From contig JAJTXV010000002.1 in assembly GCA_021463845.1 (NCBI GenBank), forward strand, positions 166,962 through 230,961: DNA of 64,000 bases, read 5' to 3'. Below the pieces are notes generated by a model. It was not told the origin of the DNA. It saw only the letters and a program-made list of their open reading frames with translations, and searched no databases. Numbering within the stretch: position 1 is the first letter of the stretch; the number at the start of each line of letters is the position of its first letter. This DNA comes from Anaerolineales bacterium. Lineage in GTDB: Bacteria > Chloroflexota > Anaerolineae > Anaerolineales > UBA11579. Positions 1-8,802 of this stretch are shown here, piece by piece. Both the position numbers and the translations under genes were made by a program.

Positions 1-179
1 TCGTCGAGATCCCCGGTGGGCGCCGCCACGGCTACCTGGTGGATGCCTGCGGCGCGCTGCGTGCGGCGCAGCACCCAGGCCAGCACCGGCTGGCCATTGA
101 GATCGGCCAGCACTTTGCCGGGCAGGCGGCTGGAGCCCATGCGCGCCTGGATGATGGCGACAACTTTGAGCGTGCTCAC
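1..179 (-). CDS. SpsF-like cytidylyltransferase, N-terminal part (runs off window)
   Basis: Only the first 59 codons are visible; the gene continues past the left edge. The N-terminus carries the nucleotide-binding signature IIQARMGSSRLPGKVL, typical of SpsF/PseF/NeuA-type transferases that activate a sugar with CMP. The GTG start at 179 overlaps the stop of the upstream glycosyltransferase as GTGA, so the two are translationally coupled. Its position after a NeuB-type synthase fits activation of a nonulosonic acid, but the sugar is inferred. It could also be the fused cytidylyltransferase/hydrolase form, which cannot be judged from this fragment. Confidence 0.85.
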   Translation of the reverse strand, partial: MSTLKVVAIIQARMGSSRLPGKVLADLNGQPVLAWVLRRTQRAAGIHQVAVAAPTGDLD

Positions 180-1213
180 GCCACCGCCATTTCGTAGGCG
201 CGCTGCAGGCCCAGCTTATTCTTGGACCAATCGGCGCGTTCTTCGGCATGCTGGCGGGCGCGTTGCCCGATGGCATGTAGGTCAGTGTTTTGCATCGCAG
301 CCACAATCTTATCGGCAAGTGCGGCTGAGTCGCCCACCGGGAACAGCCAACCCTGCTGGCCAGGTTGCACCCACTCGCGATTGGCGGGGATGTCTGATAC
401 GAGTGCAGGTAACCCGCAAGCCAGCGCTTCCATCAAAGATACAGATGAGCCGTCACTGCGCGAGGCGCTGACGTACAGATCAGCCGCGGCGTAATACTCA
501 GGCAAGTCTTCCTGCGAGATATAGCCGGGCATATGGATGCGCTCGGCGAAACCCGAATCTTGCACCAGCTGGCGAATGCGCGGCGCTAGGCTGCCGCCGC
601 CTGGCAGCAGCAGGCGCAGCTGCGGCTGGCTGGGCGCCAGCGCCAGGAAGGCGCGCAGGGCGGTCTCGGTGTCGTAGACCGACTCCCAACTGCGCAGGTG
701 CAGAAGCACGAAGGCATGCTGCCAGCCCAGCTGCTGGCGCAGCGGGCTGGTGGCTTGTGGCTGGAAGCGATGCAGGTCAATCCCCCACGGGAAGATGACG
801 GCGCGCTGCGAGTCGAAGCCAAACTCCACCACGGCGTCCACGACGGCCTGACAATCAGCGATCAACACGCGCGCCGCTCTCAACGCAGTGCGGGTCTTAT
901 AGCGCGCCAGCCAGTTGCGTTTCGCGGTGTAGAGAATATCTGAGCCCCAGCTCATAGCCACCAGCGGCCGCGTATTACGGGCTTGCCAGGCGCAGGTGTG
1001 CAGCGGGCCGGCGTGCACCAGGTCTGGTTTGTGCTGGCGTACCACGTCACCCACGCGGCCGTGCACCTGCTGCACGCCTGCGGGCAACTGATCGCCTGCC
1101 ACGCGCTGTGCCCCGGTGCACAGGAACAAGCCAGCATGCCCGGCTTCCGCAATGGCAGCGAGGAAACGGCGGTCATGCGGGCCGTGCTGTTGGCTGACGT
1201 ACAAAACTTTCAT
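176..1213 (-). CDS. Glycosyltransferase family 4 (GT-B)
   Basis: This 345-residue protein has the two-lobed GT-B layout of GT4 retaining glycosyltransferases, which transfer an NDP-sugar to a growing glycan at the inner membrane face. The N-terminal lobe opens with MKVLYVSQQHG and a glycine-rich turn is implied near the start. The C-terminal lobe holds DGSSVSLMEALACGLP near residue 265, the nucleotide-diphosphate-binding region with the acidic pair expected of the family, followed by a G-W-L-F-P segment. It lies 21 bp after a NeuB gene and overlaps the next gene by 4 nt, so it is probably co-transcribed. Donor and acceptor cannot be read from sequence. Confidence 0.88.
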   Translation of the reverse strand: MKVLYVSQQHGPHDRRFLAAIAEAGHAGLFLCTGAQRVAGDQLPAGVQQVHGRVGDVVRQHKPDLVHAGPLHTCAWQARNTRPLVAMSWGSDILYTAKRNWLARYKTRTALRAARVLIADCQAVVDAVVEFGFDSQRAVIFPWGIDLHRFQPQATSPLRQQLGWQHAFVLLHLRSWESVYDTETALRAFLALAPSQPQLRLLLPGGGSLAPRIRQLVQDSGFAERIHMPGYISQEDLPEYYAAADLYVSASRSDGSSVSLMEALACGLPALVSDIPANREWVQPGQQGWLFPVGDSAALADKIVAAMQNTDLHAIGQRARQHAEERADWSKNKLGLQRAYEMAVA

Positions 1214-1234
1214 TCAAGCTACGCGCGGTGCGCC

Positions 1235-2299
1235 TCAGGCCAAATCGCTCAGGCGCACTTCTTTGCCAAAGGGCATGTCGGCGGCGGCTTTGCGTCCCAG
1301 CACCTGCGGAATATCCCATGACATGAGGGCGCCTTCCACGGCCGGGCGCAGCACTTCGAGCATGTCTTCGGTGAATACTTCGCCCGCCTTCACATCCCGC
1401 GCCACGCGCAAGCAATGGCGCTGCACGATATAGGTGTCCTTCTCGTTCTCAGCTACGAACTTCTGCTCAGAGCCCAGGGCGCGTTCAAGGATGCGTACTT
1501 CGCTCACCATGTAGGCCCAGTTGGCTGGGTTGAGGGCGAATTTGTGGTCTGGCCCCTCACGGTCATTGCTGTCGGTGAAGTGGCGTTCAATCACGCGCGC
1601 CCCCAAGGCTACAGCCCCCACCACCGGCGCTGCGCCCTGCGTGTGGTCAGACAGGCCCAGGATGACATCCGGCCACTTTTGGGCATAGGTCTTGAGCACA
1701 TTGAGATGCAAATGGTCGTAGTTGCTCTCGGCGGCGGTGTAGTTGGTGTTGCACTGCATCAGTACGATCTGCTGATTGACCGGTTGCACCATCGCCATGG
1801 CGCGTTCCACATCGGCCATATCGCAGTCCCCAGTAGCCATCAGGATCGGCTTGCCAAAGCTGGCCATGCACACGATGGCTTCCGGCCACGACATCAAGCT
1901 GGAGCCAGCTTTGAAGGCAGGTACATACGGCACGAGCATGTCGATGGCGTCGTGGTCGTAAGGTGACGAGAAATAGTGGATGCCGTACTTCTCACAGGCC
2001 TCTTTGAGTATTGGTGTCCATTCAAAGGGGATGGAGGCATCCTCATAGACTTCGACGACGCTCTTGGTCCAGGCTGCCTGGTGCGAAAGCTGGCCGCCCA
2101 GAGAGCGGAAACCGTAATCCGAGACGATCTTGGGAGCGCGGAAGTTCTGGAACTTGGCCGCATCGGCGCCCGCTTCCTTGGCCAGGCGAATCAGCTCAAT
2201 GGCGCGGTCCAGATCCCCGTCATGGTTGGCGGCAATGTCTGCAATAAAGTAGGTCGGGTGCTGCAAGCCAATCTTGCGACCCAGAATGTCGATCTCCAT
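1235..2299 (-). CDS. neuB: NeuB/SpsE-family nonulosonic acid synthase
   Basis: The 354-residue enzyme condenses phosphoenolpyruvate with an N-acyl-hexosamine-type sugar to give a sialic, legionaminic or pseudaminic-type acid. The TIM-barrel part (about 1-280) shows the ADIAANHDGD start, a LMQCNTNYTA strand, an LGLSDHT segment and the active-site stretch HFTDSNDREGPDHKF. Residues about 293-354 form a SAF (antifreeze-like) domain, LRVARDVKAGEVFTEDML. Length and domain order are those of a complete NeuB, unlike the shorter paralogue at 32964-33704. The gene follows an SDR gene by 5 bp and precedes a glycosyltransferase and a cytidylyltransferase, which fits synthesis, activation and transfer of one sugar. 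Confidence 0.9.
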   Translation of the reverse strand: MEIDILGRKIGLQHPTYFIADIAANHDGDLDRAIELIRLAKEAGADAAKFQNFRAPKIVSDYGFRSLGGQLSHQAAWTKSVVEVYEDASIPFEWTPILKEACEKYGIHYFSSPYDHDAIDMLVPYVPAFKAGSSLMSWPEAIVCMASFGKPILMATGDCDMADVERAMAMVQPVNQQIVLMQCNTNYTAAESNYDHLHLNVLKTYAQKWPDVILGLSDHTQGAAPVVGAVALGARVIERHFTDSNDREGPDHKFALNPANWAYMVSEVRILERALGSEQKFVAENEKDTYIVQRHCLRVARDVKAGEVFTEDMLEVLRPAVEGALMSWDIPQVLGRKAAADMPFGKEVRLSDLA

Positions 2300-2304
2300 G
2301 CAAC

Positions 2305-3234
2305 TTATCCTTTCGCTGCCACAGCGAGCATGCCCTGCAGTTTGTGACGGTGGCCGTTTTGCAATTCATCATATAGGCGTGTTACGCCATCGGCCACGCT
2401 TGGCAGGCGGCGGCCGAGCGCCTGGCTGAGGCGGCTGACATTCAGGCGTAGATCGGCCGAGCGCGGCGCGGTGGACTCGGTGTGCGCGGGGCGCACCAGC
2501 TGCTCATCAAAACCAAATTGGCGCGCGATCATCACGCCGAAGTCATACTTGCTCAGGCTGTCGCTGCTGCCGGCGTTGAAAATGCCATGCACACCCTTCG
2601 CTAACAACTCTAGAATAATTTCAGACAGAAAGCCAACGTGCAGCGGAGTGAACAAGCGGTCAGTGAAGCCGTTCACGGCCTGCCCTGATGTGAGATTGTT
2701 GTAAAAGAACTCCGCCAGGCTGTGAACGCCATTGGGGCTCCAGCCAAATAGGTTGGGGCGCAAGATCAGCCACTGCGGGTGGGCGGCCTTCACCGCCAGC
2801 TCAGCCATCCGCTTGGTCTTGGCATATACGCTCAGCGGGTTGGGCGCATCAGTCTCTTTGTAGGGCGCCTTGGTGCCGTCATAGACCGCATCCGTTGAAA
2901 TGTGTACGAAACGCATGCCGCGGCGGGCAGTTTCCTGCGCCAGCTGGCCGGGCAGCTCCGTATTCAGCTTGCGAGCCAGTTCAGATTGCTGTTCGCAGGC
3001 GTCGATGTCGGCAAGAGCTGCACAGTGTACCACCCAGTCTGGTTGGGCCGCGTCCAGCACACGGGCCACCGCGCCCGGCTCCAGCAGATCAGCTTGCACA
3101 GTGTCGAATGCGGCGTTCGCCAGCGGGCGCTGGTTGGTAACGCCCACAACTGCGTACTGCGCAGTGGCGTGCAGAGCGAGGTTGCTGCCCAGCAGGCCGC
3201 TGGCCCCGGTGACCAGGACGCGGGGTTGGCTCAC
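2305..3234 (-). CDS. RmlD/SpsK-like SDR sugar-nucleotide reductase
   Basis: A 309-residue extended short-chain dehydrogenase. A Rossmann motif TGASGLLGSN lies near residue 9, and the catalytic YxxxK is visible as YAKTK near residue 138. The overall pattern, including HISTDAVYDG, resembles dTDP-4-dehydrorhamnose reductase (RmlD/SpsK). It probably reduces a 4-keto NDP-sugar made by the neighbouring dehydratase. The GTG start at 3234 overlaps the dehydratase stop by 4 nt. The exact substrate is not determinable; a CapF-like role is another possibility. Confidence 0.82.
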   Translation of the reverse strand: MSQPRVLVTGASGLLGSNLALHATAQYAVVGVTNQRPLANAAFDTVQADLLEPGAVARVLDAAQPDWVVHCAALADIDACEQQSELARKLNTELPGQLAQETARRGMRFVHISTDAVYDGTKAPYKETDAPNPLSVYAKTKRMAELAVKAAHPQWLILRPNLFGWSPNGVHSLAEFFYNNLTSGQAVNGFTDRLFTPLHVGFLSEIILELLAKGVHGIFNAGSSDSLSKYDFGVMIARQFGFDEQLVRPAHTESTAPRSADLRLNVSRLSQALGRRLPSVADGVTRLYDELQNGHRHKLQGMLAVAAKG

Positions 3235-4238
3235 GCCAGCTTGCCTGCCTTCATATCCGCCTCGATGGGCGCAATGATGTCGCGGATCTCGGCCGGGCTC
3301 AACATCTGCTCGTTCTCGTTGCTCACATAATGGAATCCATCCGGCAGCGCCTTGCCCTTATCAGCCCACGAATGCACAAAGAAAGGGCCCTGTGCAGGCT
3401 GGATCACGTACATGTTCTCCAGCTCCACTGCTGAGCGCGCCTCATCTTCTGAGATCAGCATCTCGTGCAACTTCTCGCCGGGGCGGATGCCGACCACTTC
3501 AATCTCGGCGTCCGGGGCGATGGCCTGGGCCAAATCCGTGATGGTGGTGCTGGGCAGCTTGGGTACGAATACTTCGCCGCCGTGCATGATCTCAATGCAA
3601 TTGAGCACAAAGTCAACGCCCTGCTCCAGCGAGAGCCAGAAGCGGGTCATGCGCTCATCGGTGATGGTGAACTTGCCCGCCTCGCGCTGGCGCAAAAAGA
3701 TGGGCACCACGCTGCCGCGGCTGCCGACCACGTTGCCGTAGCGCACACAGGCGAAACGCGTCGGGCGATCACCGGAGTAGGCATTGCTCTGTACGGTGAG
3801 CTTCTCGGCGGCCAGCTTGGTGGCGCCGTAGAGATTGGCGGGGCTGACAGCTTTATCGGTGCTGAGCGCCAGCACCTTCTCGACGTTGTTCTCCAGCGCG
3901 GCTTCGATGACATTGGCCGTGCCGAGGATATTGGTCTTGATGGCTTCCATCGGGTTGTATTCACAGGCCGGTACTTGCTTGAGCGCCGCGGCGTGGATGA
4001 CGATGTTGACGCCATCCATGGCGCGCTTGAGGCGCTGCTCATCACGAATATCGCCGATGAAGTAGCGCAAGTTACCCTGGTTGAAGCCCGCCTCGCGCAT
4101 TTCGTGCTGCTTGAGCTCATCGCGGCTGAAGACAATGATCTTCTCCGGCTGGTATTTCTCCTGCAGTATGCGAATGCAGGCCTTACCAAAGGAGCCGGTG
4201 CCGCCGGTGATGAGGATGGTTTGATTTTTCCAGTTCAT
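3231..4238 (-). CDS. pseB: PseB-like UDP-GlcNAc 4,6-dehydratase
   Basis: The 335-residue protein matches inverting UDP-N-acetylglucosamine 4,6-dehydratases, the first step to pseudaminic-type acids. Visible features are TGGTGSFGK at residues 11-19, the SRDELKQ segment, RYFIGDIRD, HAAALKQVP and STDKAVSPANLYGATK, which contains the YxxxK pair. RYGNVVGSRGSVVPIF is the substrate-side signature. The product would be a 4-keto-6-deoxy UDP-sugar for the next SDR or an aminotransferase. No PseC, PseG or PseH is seen nearby, so the end product is open. FlaA1- or CapE-like chemistry is an alternative. Confidence 0.85.
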   Translation of the reverse strand: MNWKNQTILITGGTGSFGKACIRILQEKYQPEKIIVFSRDELKQHEMREAGFNQGNLRYFIGDIRDEQRLKRAMDGVNIVIHAAALKQVPACEYNPMEAIKTNILGTANVIEAALENNVEKVLALSTDKAVSPANLYGATKLAAEKLTVQSNAYSGDRPTRFACVRYGNVVGSRGSVVPIFLRQREAGKFTITDERMTRFWLSLEQGVDFVLNCIEIMHGGEVFVPKLPSTTITDLAQAIAPDAEIEVVGIRPGEKLHEMLISEDEARSAVELENMYVIQPAQGPFFVHSWADKGKALPDGFHYVSNENEQMLSPAEIRDIIAPIEADMKAGKLA

Positions 4239-4248
4239 AGCTCTCTCT

Positions 4249-5097
4249 TTACTTGCTGAACACGATCAGCGGATAGCGGCCGTGCTTACCGAAGAAGCGC
4301 GGAAACAGCTCCTCCACACGATACAGCACTTTGAGCCAAAAACGGCCCGCCCATGGCTCACGAATATAGAAGCGCAAAAAGTGGGTGCCCAGCGTGCGCC
4401 ACACAAAAATATCAATAGGGAAGTAATCGCTCAGCGCCTGGCGCAGCTCTTTGTAACCGCGCTTCTTGACGAAGGTGCCGCGCCCCATAGTTTTCTCTTG
4501 TGGAAGGTGGTCCTTCTCTGGCGCGGCGCCGCGCACGCGCTTGATGAAATCAGTCAGCTTGACGAAGAACGTGTCCAGGGGCGCATCACCCCAGCCGTTG
4601 ACCACCGCGGCGCTGCGCCCGGGCGCCAGGACGCGGTGCAGCTCGCGGTACCCGGTGACCTGCTCGCCTTCCGGCACATGGTGGATGGTGTGCAGGGACA
4701 CTACGCCGTCGAATACATCGCTGGCGAAGGGCAAGCGGGTCACATCCGTCACGACGAACAGGCCCTTATCGCCAATACGTTTGCGGGCCGCTTGCAGGGC
4801 CGTGATGGAGAGATCGGCGCACACACGCTTGTGATAGCCTGCCGAATATTCGAGATATTCGGGGTACTGGATCGGGCCGGAGCCCGCATCCAGCAGCAGG
4901 CGGCCACTGGGTGCCAGGTGACGCTTGACGCGCAGGTGAGCGCGGTGGATGTACTCCTGCGAGACCGGGCGCAGGTCCTCGTAGCGCGCGTTTTGGAACA
5001 AGCCGTCTGAGATCTCCTGCCAGCCGACGCGGTCATAAAACTCGCGTACCTGGCGCTTGATCTCGCGCTCATCCAGGTTGGTTTGTGTCCCAGTCAA
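4249..5097 (-). CDS. Class I SAM-dependent methyltransferase
   Basis: A 282-residue protein with a methyltransferase-11-type fold. LLLDAGSGPIQYPEY near residue 70 is motif I for S-adenosylmethionine, VVTDVTRLPFASDVFDGVVSLHTIHHV spans motifs II and III, and a reductase-like hydrophobic C-terminus follows. The start is TTG at 5097, preceded at 6 nt by GGGAG, so a non-ATG start looks real. It overlaps the 3' end of the KpsS-like gene by 29 nt. It probably methylates a sugar or lipid-linked intermediate; the substrate is unknown. Confidence 0.8.
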   Translation of the reverse strand: MTGTQTNLDEREIKRQVREFYDRVGWQEISDGLFQNARYEDLRPVSQEYIHRAHLRVKRHLAPSGRLLLDAGSGPIQYPEYLEYSAGYHKRVCADLSITALQAARKRIGDKGLFVVTDVTRLPFASDVFDGVVSLHTIHHVPEGEQVTGYRELHRVLAPGRSAAVVNGWGDAPLDTFFVKLTDFIKRVRGAAPEKDHLPQEKTMGRGTFVKKRGYKELRQALSDYFPIDIFVWRTLGTHFLRFYIREPWAGRFWLKVLYRVEELFPRFFGKHGRYPLIVFSK

Positions 5098-6664
5098 AGG
5101 GTTCTCCCATCAAATAATCAAAAGTGCGTGCATAGCGCTGCTGGCCTTCAGGTGTGAATATCTGTGCCAGCGGTGTGGCCTCTACATCCTTGGCAAAGTG
5201 CAGCAGATGCCAGGGGAAAGGCTGCGGGTAATCGAAAAAGAAGCGGTAGGCGTAGTGCCAGGCTTGGTCTACTTCTGCTGGCTTGAGTTGCGCGGCGAGC
5301 AAGTCCGCCAGGCTGCGCTCCAACATGGTGAAGTAGTCTTCCCAACTGGCCGGGTCTTGCGTGAAGCCTTTGCCGCGGTAGTGCGTGCGGCCCACAACAA
5401 TCACGGGGCGGCCGCTCATGGCCATCTCGAGGCCAACCGTGGTGGTGTACACCAGCCCCAACTGGGCAGCCTCGACCAAGTCGTAGGTATTGACGGGGTC
5501 GCCTGCCCCTACCAGGTGAATATTCTCAGGCAACTCGGGCATGGCCTGCTTGACCAGGTCGGCCACCGAAGGGCCGTCGAGGTTGCGCTCGCCGGGATGT
5601 ACGCGCAACACCAGCTGCACATCTTTACGCTCAGCAAAGTAGGCCAGGGTGCGGCGCAGCCAGGTGCTCATATCGCCACTGAAGGTACTGCGGCCCAGGG
5701 TCAGGCTGTCGCCGATGACGTTGGCGGCCAGCAGCACCACCGGGCGCGCATCCAAGCCGAGCTTGGTGCGCACTTGGGCAGCGCCTTCGGCGGGCGCATC
5801 CTGCCACTTTCGGTAGAAGTGGCGGAACAAGCCCGCCGCCTGGCGCGTAGCGAACAGCTCCTGCACTTCGGCACGCTGGGCATCGGTAAAGAGCTGATTG
5901 CGTCGGGCGGCCCACAAGGCATCCGTCTCCTGCAGCATGACGGACTGGTTGTGTGCCAGCCAGATGCGGCCGCGCTGCTCGCCAAATTCGTAGCTCACCA
6001 TCGGAATGCTGAGATGGCGGGCGGCGTGCAAGATGGCGCCAAATTCAAGGATCAAGCCATTGGGCAAAATGACCACATCCGGCTGCTCGCGCTGCAACCA
6101 GGCCAGCGCGGCGGAGGCGGCAGCACGATTGGACTGCAAGCGCAGTTGGAATAGCTGGCTGCTCTTATCGACCTCTTCGACCTGCTGAGTGTATTGCACG
6201 TCCATTATCGAGACTTGCTCCACCGCGGCGTCCAGCGAATTGGGCAGCGGTGTGGCCGGTGCATTCAGGAATGACTCCACCGGCAGCACAGTCTGCATGG
6301 GTGCGAACACGCTACGCGCATACGCATCGCGGCGGCGCAGGTCAAAGCGCGGCACATCTGCTTTCCAGGTGGCATGTGGCAAGTAAGCCAAGGTGACATC
6401 GTGACCCAGGCCGCACAGGGCCAGCGAAAGCAGGCTGGCGTGATGGATCCAATAGTGCAGTGTGGCAAAGACCAGCGCTTTGCGGCCCGTCTGTGTCTTT
6501 ATAGGGGAGTTTTGCACCGCGTCAATCCAAGCCGGCAACTGGACGCGCAGTTCTTCGAGCTTGAAGCCGTCGATCGGCGCGTCGCCACCACGCAGCGCCC
6601 AGGCGAGCTCTGCCGTGGCGGGTACGTGCCCCAGAAGATCCTTGAGACGGCTGGCAGCGGGCAT
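5069..6664 (-). CDS. KpsS/KpsC-like capsule polysaccharide biosynthesis protein
   Basis: A 531-residue protein taken from the ATG at 6664, just after the Wzt-type gene ends at 6670; an upstream in-frame ATG at 6700 would overlap that gene. The C-terminal half carries RVHPGE, then VYTTTVGLEMAMSGRPVIVVG and TRTHYRGKGFT-like sequence, the pattern of the Capsule_synth family. Those proteins build the beta-Kdo linker or related surface glycans. The N-terminal 100 residues match nothing I recognise. It sits directly downstream of the export ABC transporter, which supports a role in capsule or S-layer glycan assembly. The specific activity is unassigned. Confidence 0.7.
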   Translation of the reverse strand: MPAASRLKDLLGHVPATAELAWALRGGDAPIDGFKLEELRVQLPAWIDAVQNSPIKTQTGRKALVFATLHYWIHHASLLSLALCGLGHDVTLAYLPHATWKADVPRFDLRRRDAYARSVFAPMQTVLPVESFLNAPATPLPNSLDAAVEQVSIMDVQYTQQVEEVDKSSQLFQLRLQSNRAAASAALAWLQREQPDVVILPNGLILEFGAILHAARHLSIPMVSYEFGEQRGRIWLAHNQSVMLQETDALWAARRNQLFTDAQRAEVQELFATRQAAGLFRHFYRKWQDAPAEGAAQVRTKLGLDARPVVLLAANVIGDSLTLGRSTFSGDMSTWLRRTLAYFAERKDVQLVLRVHPGERNLDGPSVADLVKQAMPELPENIHLVGAGDPVNTYDLVEAAQLGLVYTTTVGLEMAMSGRPVIVVGRTHYRGKGFTQDPASWEDYFTMLERSLADLLAAQLKPAEVDQAWHYAYRFFFDYPQPFPWHLLHFAKDVEATPLAQIFTPEGQQRYARTFDYLMGEPFDWDTNQPG

Positions 6665-6669
6665 GGCGG

Positions 6670-7944
6670 TTAGGCGGCCCCCACGCGGTCGATGGTCCAT
6701 GCCAGTTGCGGACGCACGAAACCCTGGCGCGGCTCAGGCCAGTGCATGCCGGGGGCGCCCATCGCGTCCACAGTGAAGGCCAAGGCGCGCTCATCCCAAA
6801 AATAGCGGCGCACGCGGAAGGCACTGGCATTCACGCCCAGCAAATATTGACCTTCGTTCAAGAAATCGGCGGGGATGGTGGCGCGGCTGACGTAGCGACC
6901 GGCCTCACGCGTGCCATGTTTCTCAAAGGCCACGGGGTCATCGGTATCAAACGAAGTGAGGATGACCTCACCGCGCATACTCTGCAAGTAAATACCTACG
7001 CGCAAGCCTTGAATGGGCTGTGCCAGCGTGTATTCAAATTCGATCTCAAGCGGTTGGCGAGACTGGGCGGTCTCCACCACGCTGCCGCTGGGATCTTTGA
7101 CGCGCAGGGCCACAGGCGCAAACGGCGCGGCATCCGCGGGCACTTCGTCAGCGGCCCAGGTGCGCTCACCGTTCTTCTGAAAGCTGGAGGACATGTAATA
7201 GTCCACCGCCTCGCGGGTCGGCGCACGGAAAGCCAGCTGGCCACGCTCCATCACAATGCATTCTTCAGTGAGACGCAGAATGGCGGACATGTTATGGCTG
7301 ACGAACAGCACCGTGCGGCCGGCGGCGGCCACATCGCTCATCTTGCCTAGGCACTTGCGCTGGAACTCAGCATCGCCCACGGCGAGCACTTCATCCACCA
7401 CCAAAATTTCGGGCTCGAGATGAGCAGCCACAGAGAAGGCCAGGCGCAGGTACATGCCGCTGGAGTAGTGCTTGACGGCGGTGTCAATGAATTTATCCAC
7501 GCCAGCAAATTCAACGATCTCGTCAAATTTCTTGGCGATCTCGCGACGCTGCATGCCTAGGACCGCGCCGTTGAGAAAGATGTTCTCGCGGCCGCTAAGC
7601 TCGGGGTGGAAGCCAGTGCCCACTTCCAACAGGGAGCCAACGCGGCCGTTGATCTCGGCAAAGCCCGTGGTGGGATCGGTGACGCGTGAAAGGATCTTGA
7701 GCAGCGTGCTCTTGCCGGCGCCATTGCGGCCGACCACGCCCAGCACCTGGCCCTGCTTGACGTCAAAGGTGACATCGCGCAGCGCCCACACCGTCTCGGC
7801 GCGCTCGCGCAGCTCGCCCTTGAGAAGGCGCACCGGCCAGGTGACGGCCGCGCCCAGGCGTTCGCCCAGGGTGCTGTAGGCCTGTTGGCTGCCGCCCAGG
7901 CGGTATTGCTTACCTAGACCTTCGACACGTATGGCGTAGCTCAT
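6670..7944 (-). CDS. Wzt-type polysaccharide export ABC ATPase with C-terminal glycan-binding domain
   Basis: The 424-residue subunit powers export of a lipid-linked polysaccharide. Residues about 1-240 form the ATPase: GRNGAGKSTLLK is Walker A, YSSGMYLRLAFS is the signature region and ILVVDEVLAVGD is Walker B, followed by a switch histidine in FVSHNMS. Residues about 255-424 form a Wzt-type beta-sandwich (FEYTLAQPIQGLRVGIYL) that in known O-antigen exporters recognises the finished chain end. The gene starts one base after the permease ends. The C-terminal domain implies that chain termination or modification is coupled to export. Confidence 0.93.
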   Translation of the reverse strand: MSYAIRVEGLGKQYRLGGSQQAYSTLGERLGAAVTWPVRLLKGELRERAETVWALRDVTFDVKQGQVLGVVGRNGAGKSTLLKILSRVTDPTTGFAEINGRVGSLLEVGTGFHPELSGRENIFLNGAVLGMQRREIAKKFDEIVEFAGVDKFIDTAVKHYSSGMYLRLAFSVAAHLEPEILVVDEVLAVGDAEFQRKCLGKMSDVAAAGRTVLFVSHNMSAILRLTEECIVMERGQLAFRAPTREAVDYYMSSSFQKNGERTWAADEVPADAAPFAPVALRVKDPSGSVVETAQSRQPLEIEFEYTLAQPIQGLRVGIYLQSMRGEVILTSFDTDDPVAFEKHGTREAGRYVSRATIPADFLNEGQYLLGVNASAFRVRRYFWDERALAFTVDAMGAPGMHWPEPRQGFVRPQLAWTIDRVGAA

Positions 7945-8802
7945 CTAGACCACATCCGCAAAGGTGCGCTCCATGCTGCGGAAATACATCAGGCCGCTCA
8001 CCAGCATGACAGACGCAGAGGCCAGCGAGACCCACAGCATGTTCTCGGAATACACAGGAACGCCCAGCAGCGCCTGGCGGAAACCCTCCACCACGCCCAC
8101 CAACGGGTTGAGCGCGTACAGCCACTGCCACTGTTGCGGCAGACGCTCAAAAATGCTGGAGGCTTCGTAAGCGATGGGGCTGGCCAGCATCCAGAATTGG
8201 GTCAGGAAGGGGATGATGTACTTGACGTCACGATAGTGCACATTTAGGGCCGCCAGCCACAGGCCAACGCCCAAGGCAGTCAGCAGCGTGATGAGCACAT
8301 ACACCGGCAGCAGAAGTAAATTGGCCGGCGCAAACTGATAATAGATCATCATCCCGACCAGGATCAGGAAGGCGACCGCGAAATCAAGCACGCCGCTGAG
8401 CACATTGGCAAGCGGAACAATGATGCGCGGGAAATAGACCTTGGTGATCATGTTGCGGTTGGCCACCAGCGAACGGCTCGCGTCGCTAACCGCGTTGGAG
8501 AACAGGTTCCATGGCAACAAGGCCGCAAAGGTGAACAGCGGACGCGGCACGTCGCCGGTCGGCAACCCAGCTACTTCGCCAAAGAGCAGGTTGAGCAGCA
8601 GCATCTGCAGGAGAGGCTGCAGGATGGCCCAGCCGCCGCCCAGCAAGGTCTGCTTGTAGCGCACCAGGATGTCACGCCAGGTGAGGAAGACGATAAGTTC
8701 ACGGAAGTTCCACAGCTCCCGGAAGTTCAGCCCCACCATGCCGCGCTGCGGCCGGATGAGCACTTTGGTGCTCGGCGCGCTTTTGGTTACAGCAGTGCTC
8801 AT
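7945..8802 (-). CDS. Wzm-type polysaccharide ABC exporter permease
   Basis: A 285-residue ABC-2 permease with about six membrane segments. [22 protein letters not shown] after the N-terminal cytoplasmic helix is the family hallmark, followed by [10 protein letters not shown] and [13 protein letters not shown]. It forms the transmembrane channel partnered by the adjoining Wzt-like ATPase, and the genes are contiguous. It overlaps the upstream fucose-synthase-like gene by 4 nt. Family knowledge places it in the inner membrane, exporting undecaprenyl-linked glycan. Confidence 0.93.
   Translation of the reverse strand: MSTAVTKSAPSTKVLIRPQRGMVGLNFRELWNFRELIVFLTWRDILVRYKQTLLGGGWAILQPLLQMLLLNLLFGEVAGLPTGDVPRPLFTFAALLPWNLFSNAVSDASRSLVANRNMITKVYFPRIIVPLANVLSGVLDFAVAFLILVGMMIYYQFAPANLLLLPVYVLITLLTALGVGLWLAALNVHYRDVKYIIPFLTQFWMLASPIAYEASSIFERLPQQWQWLYALNPLVGVVEGFRQALLGVPVYSENMLWVSLASASVMLVSGLMYFRSMERTFADVV

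Noticed and set aside
5057-6154. A 365-codon plus-strand open frame inside the KpsS-like gene
   Set aside because: It is antisense to a conserved coding sequence, with no recognisable domain; long antisense frames are common in GC-rich DNA.
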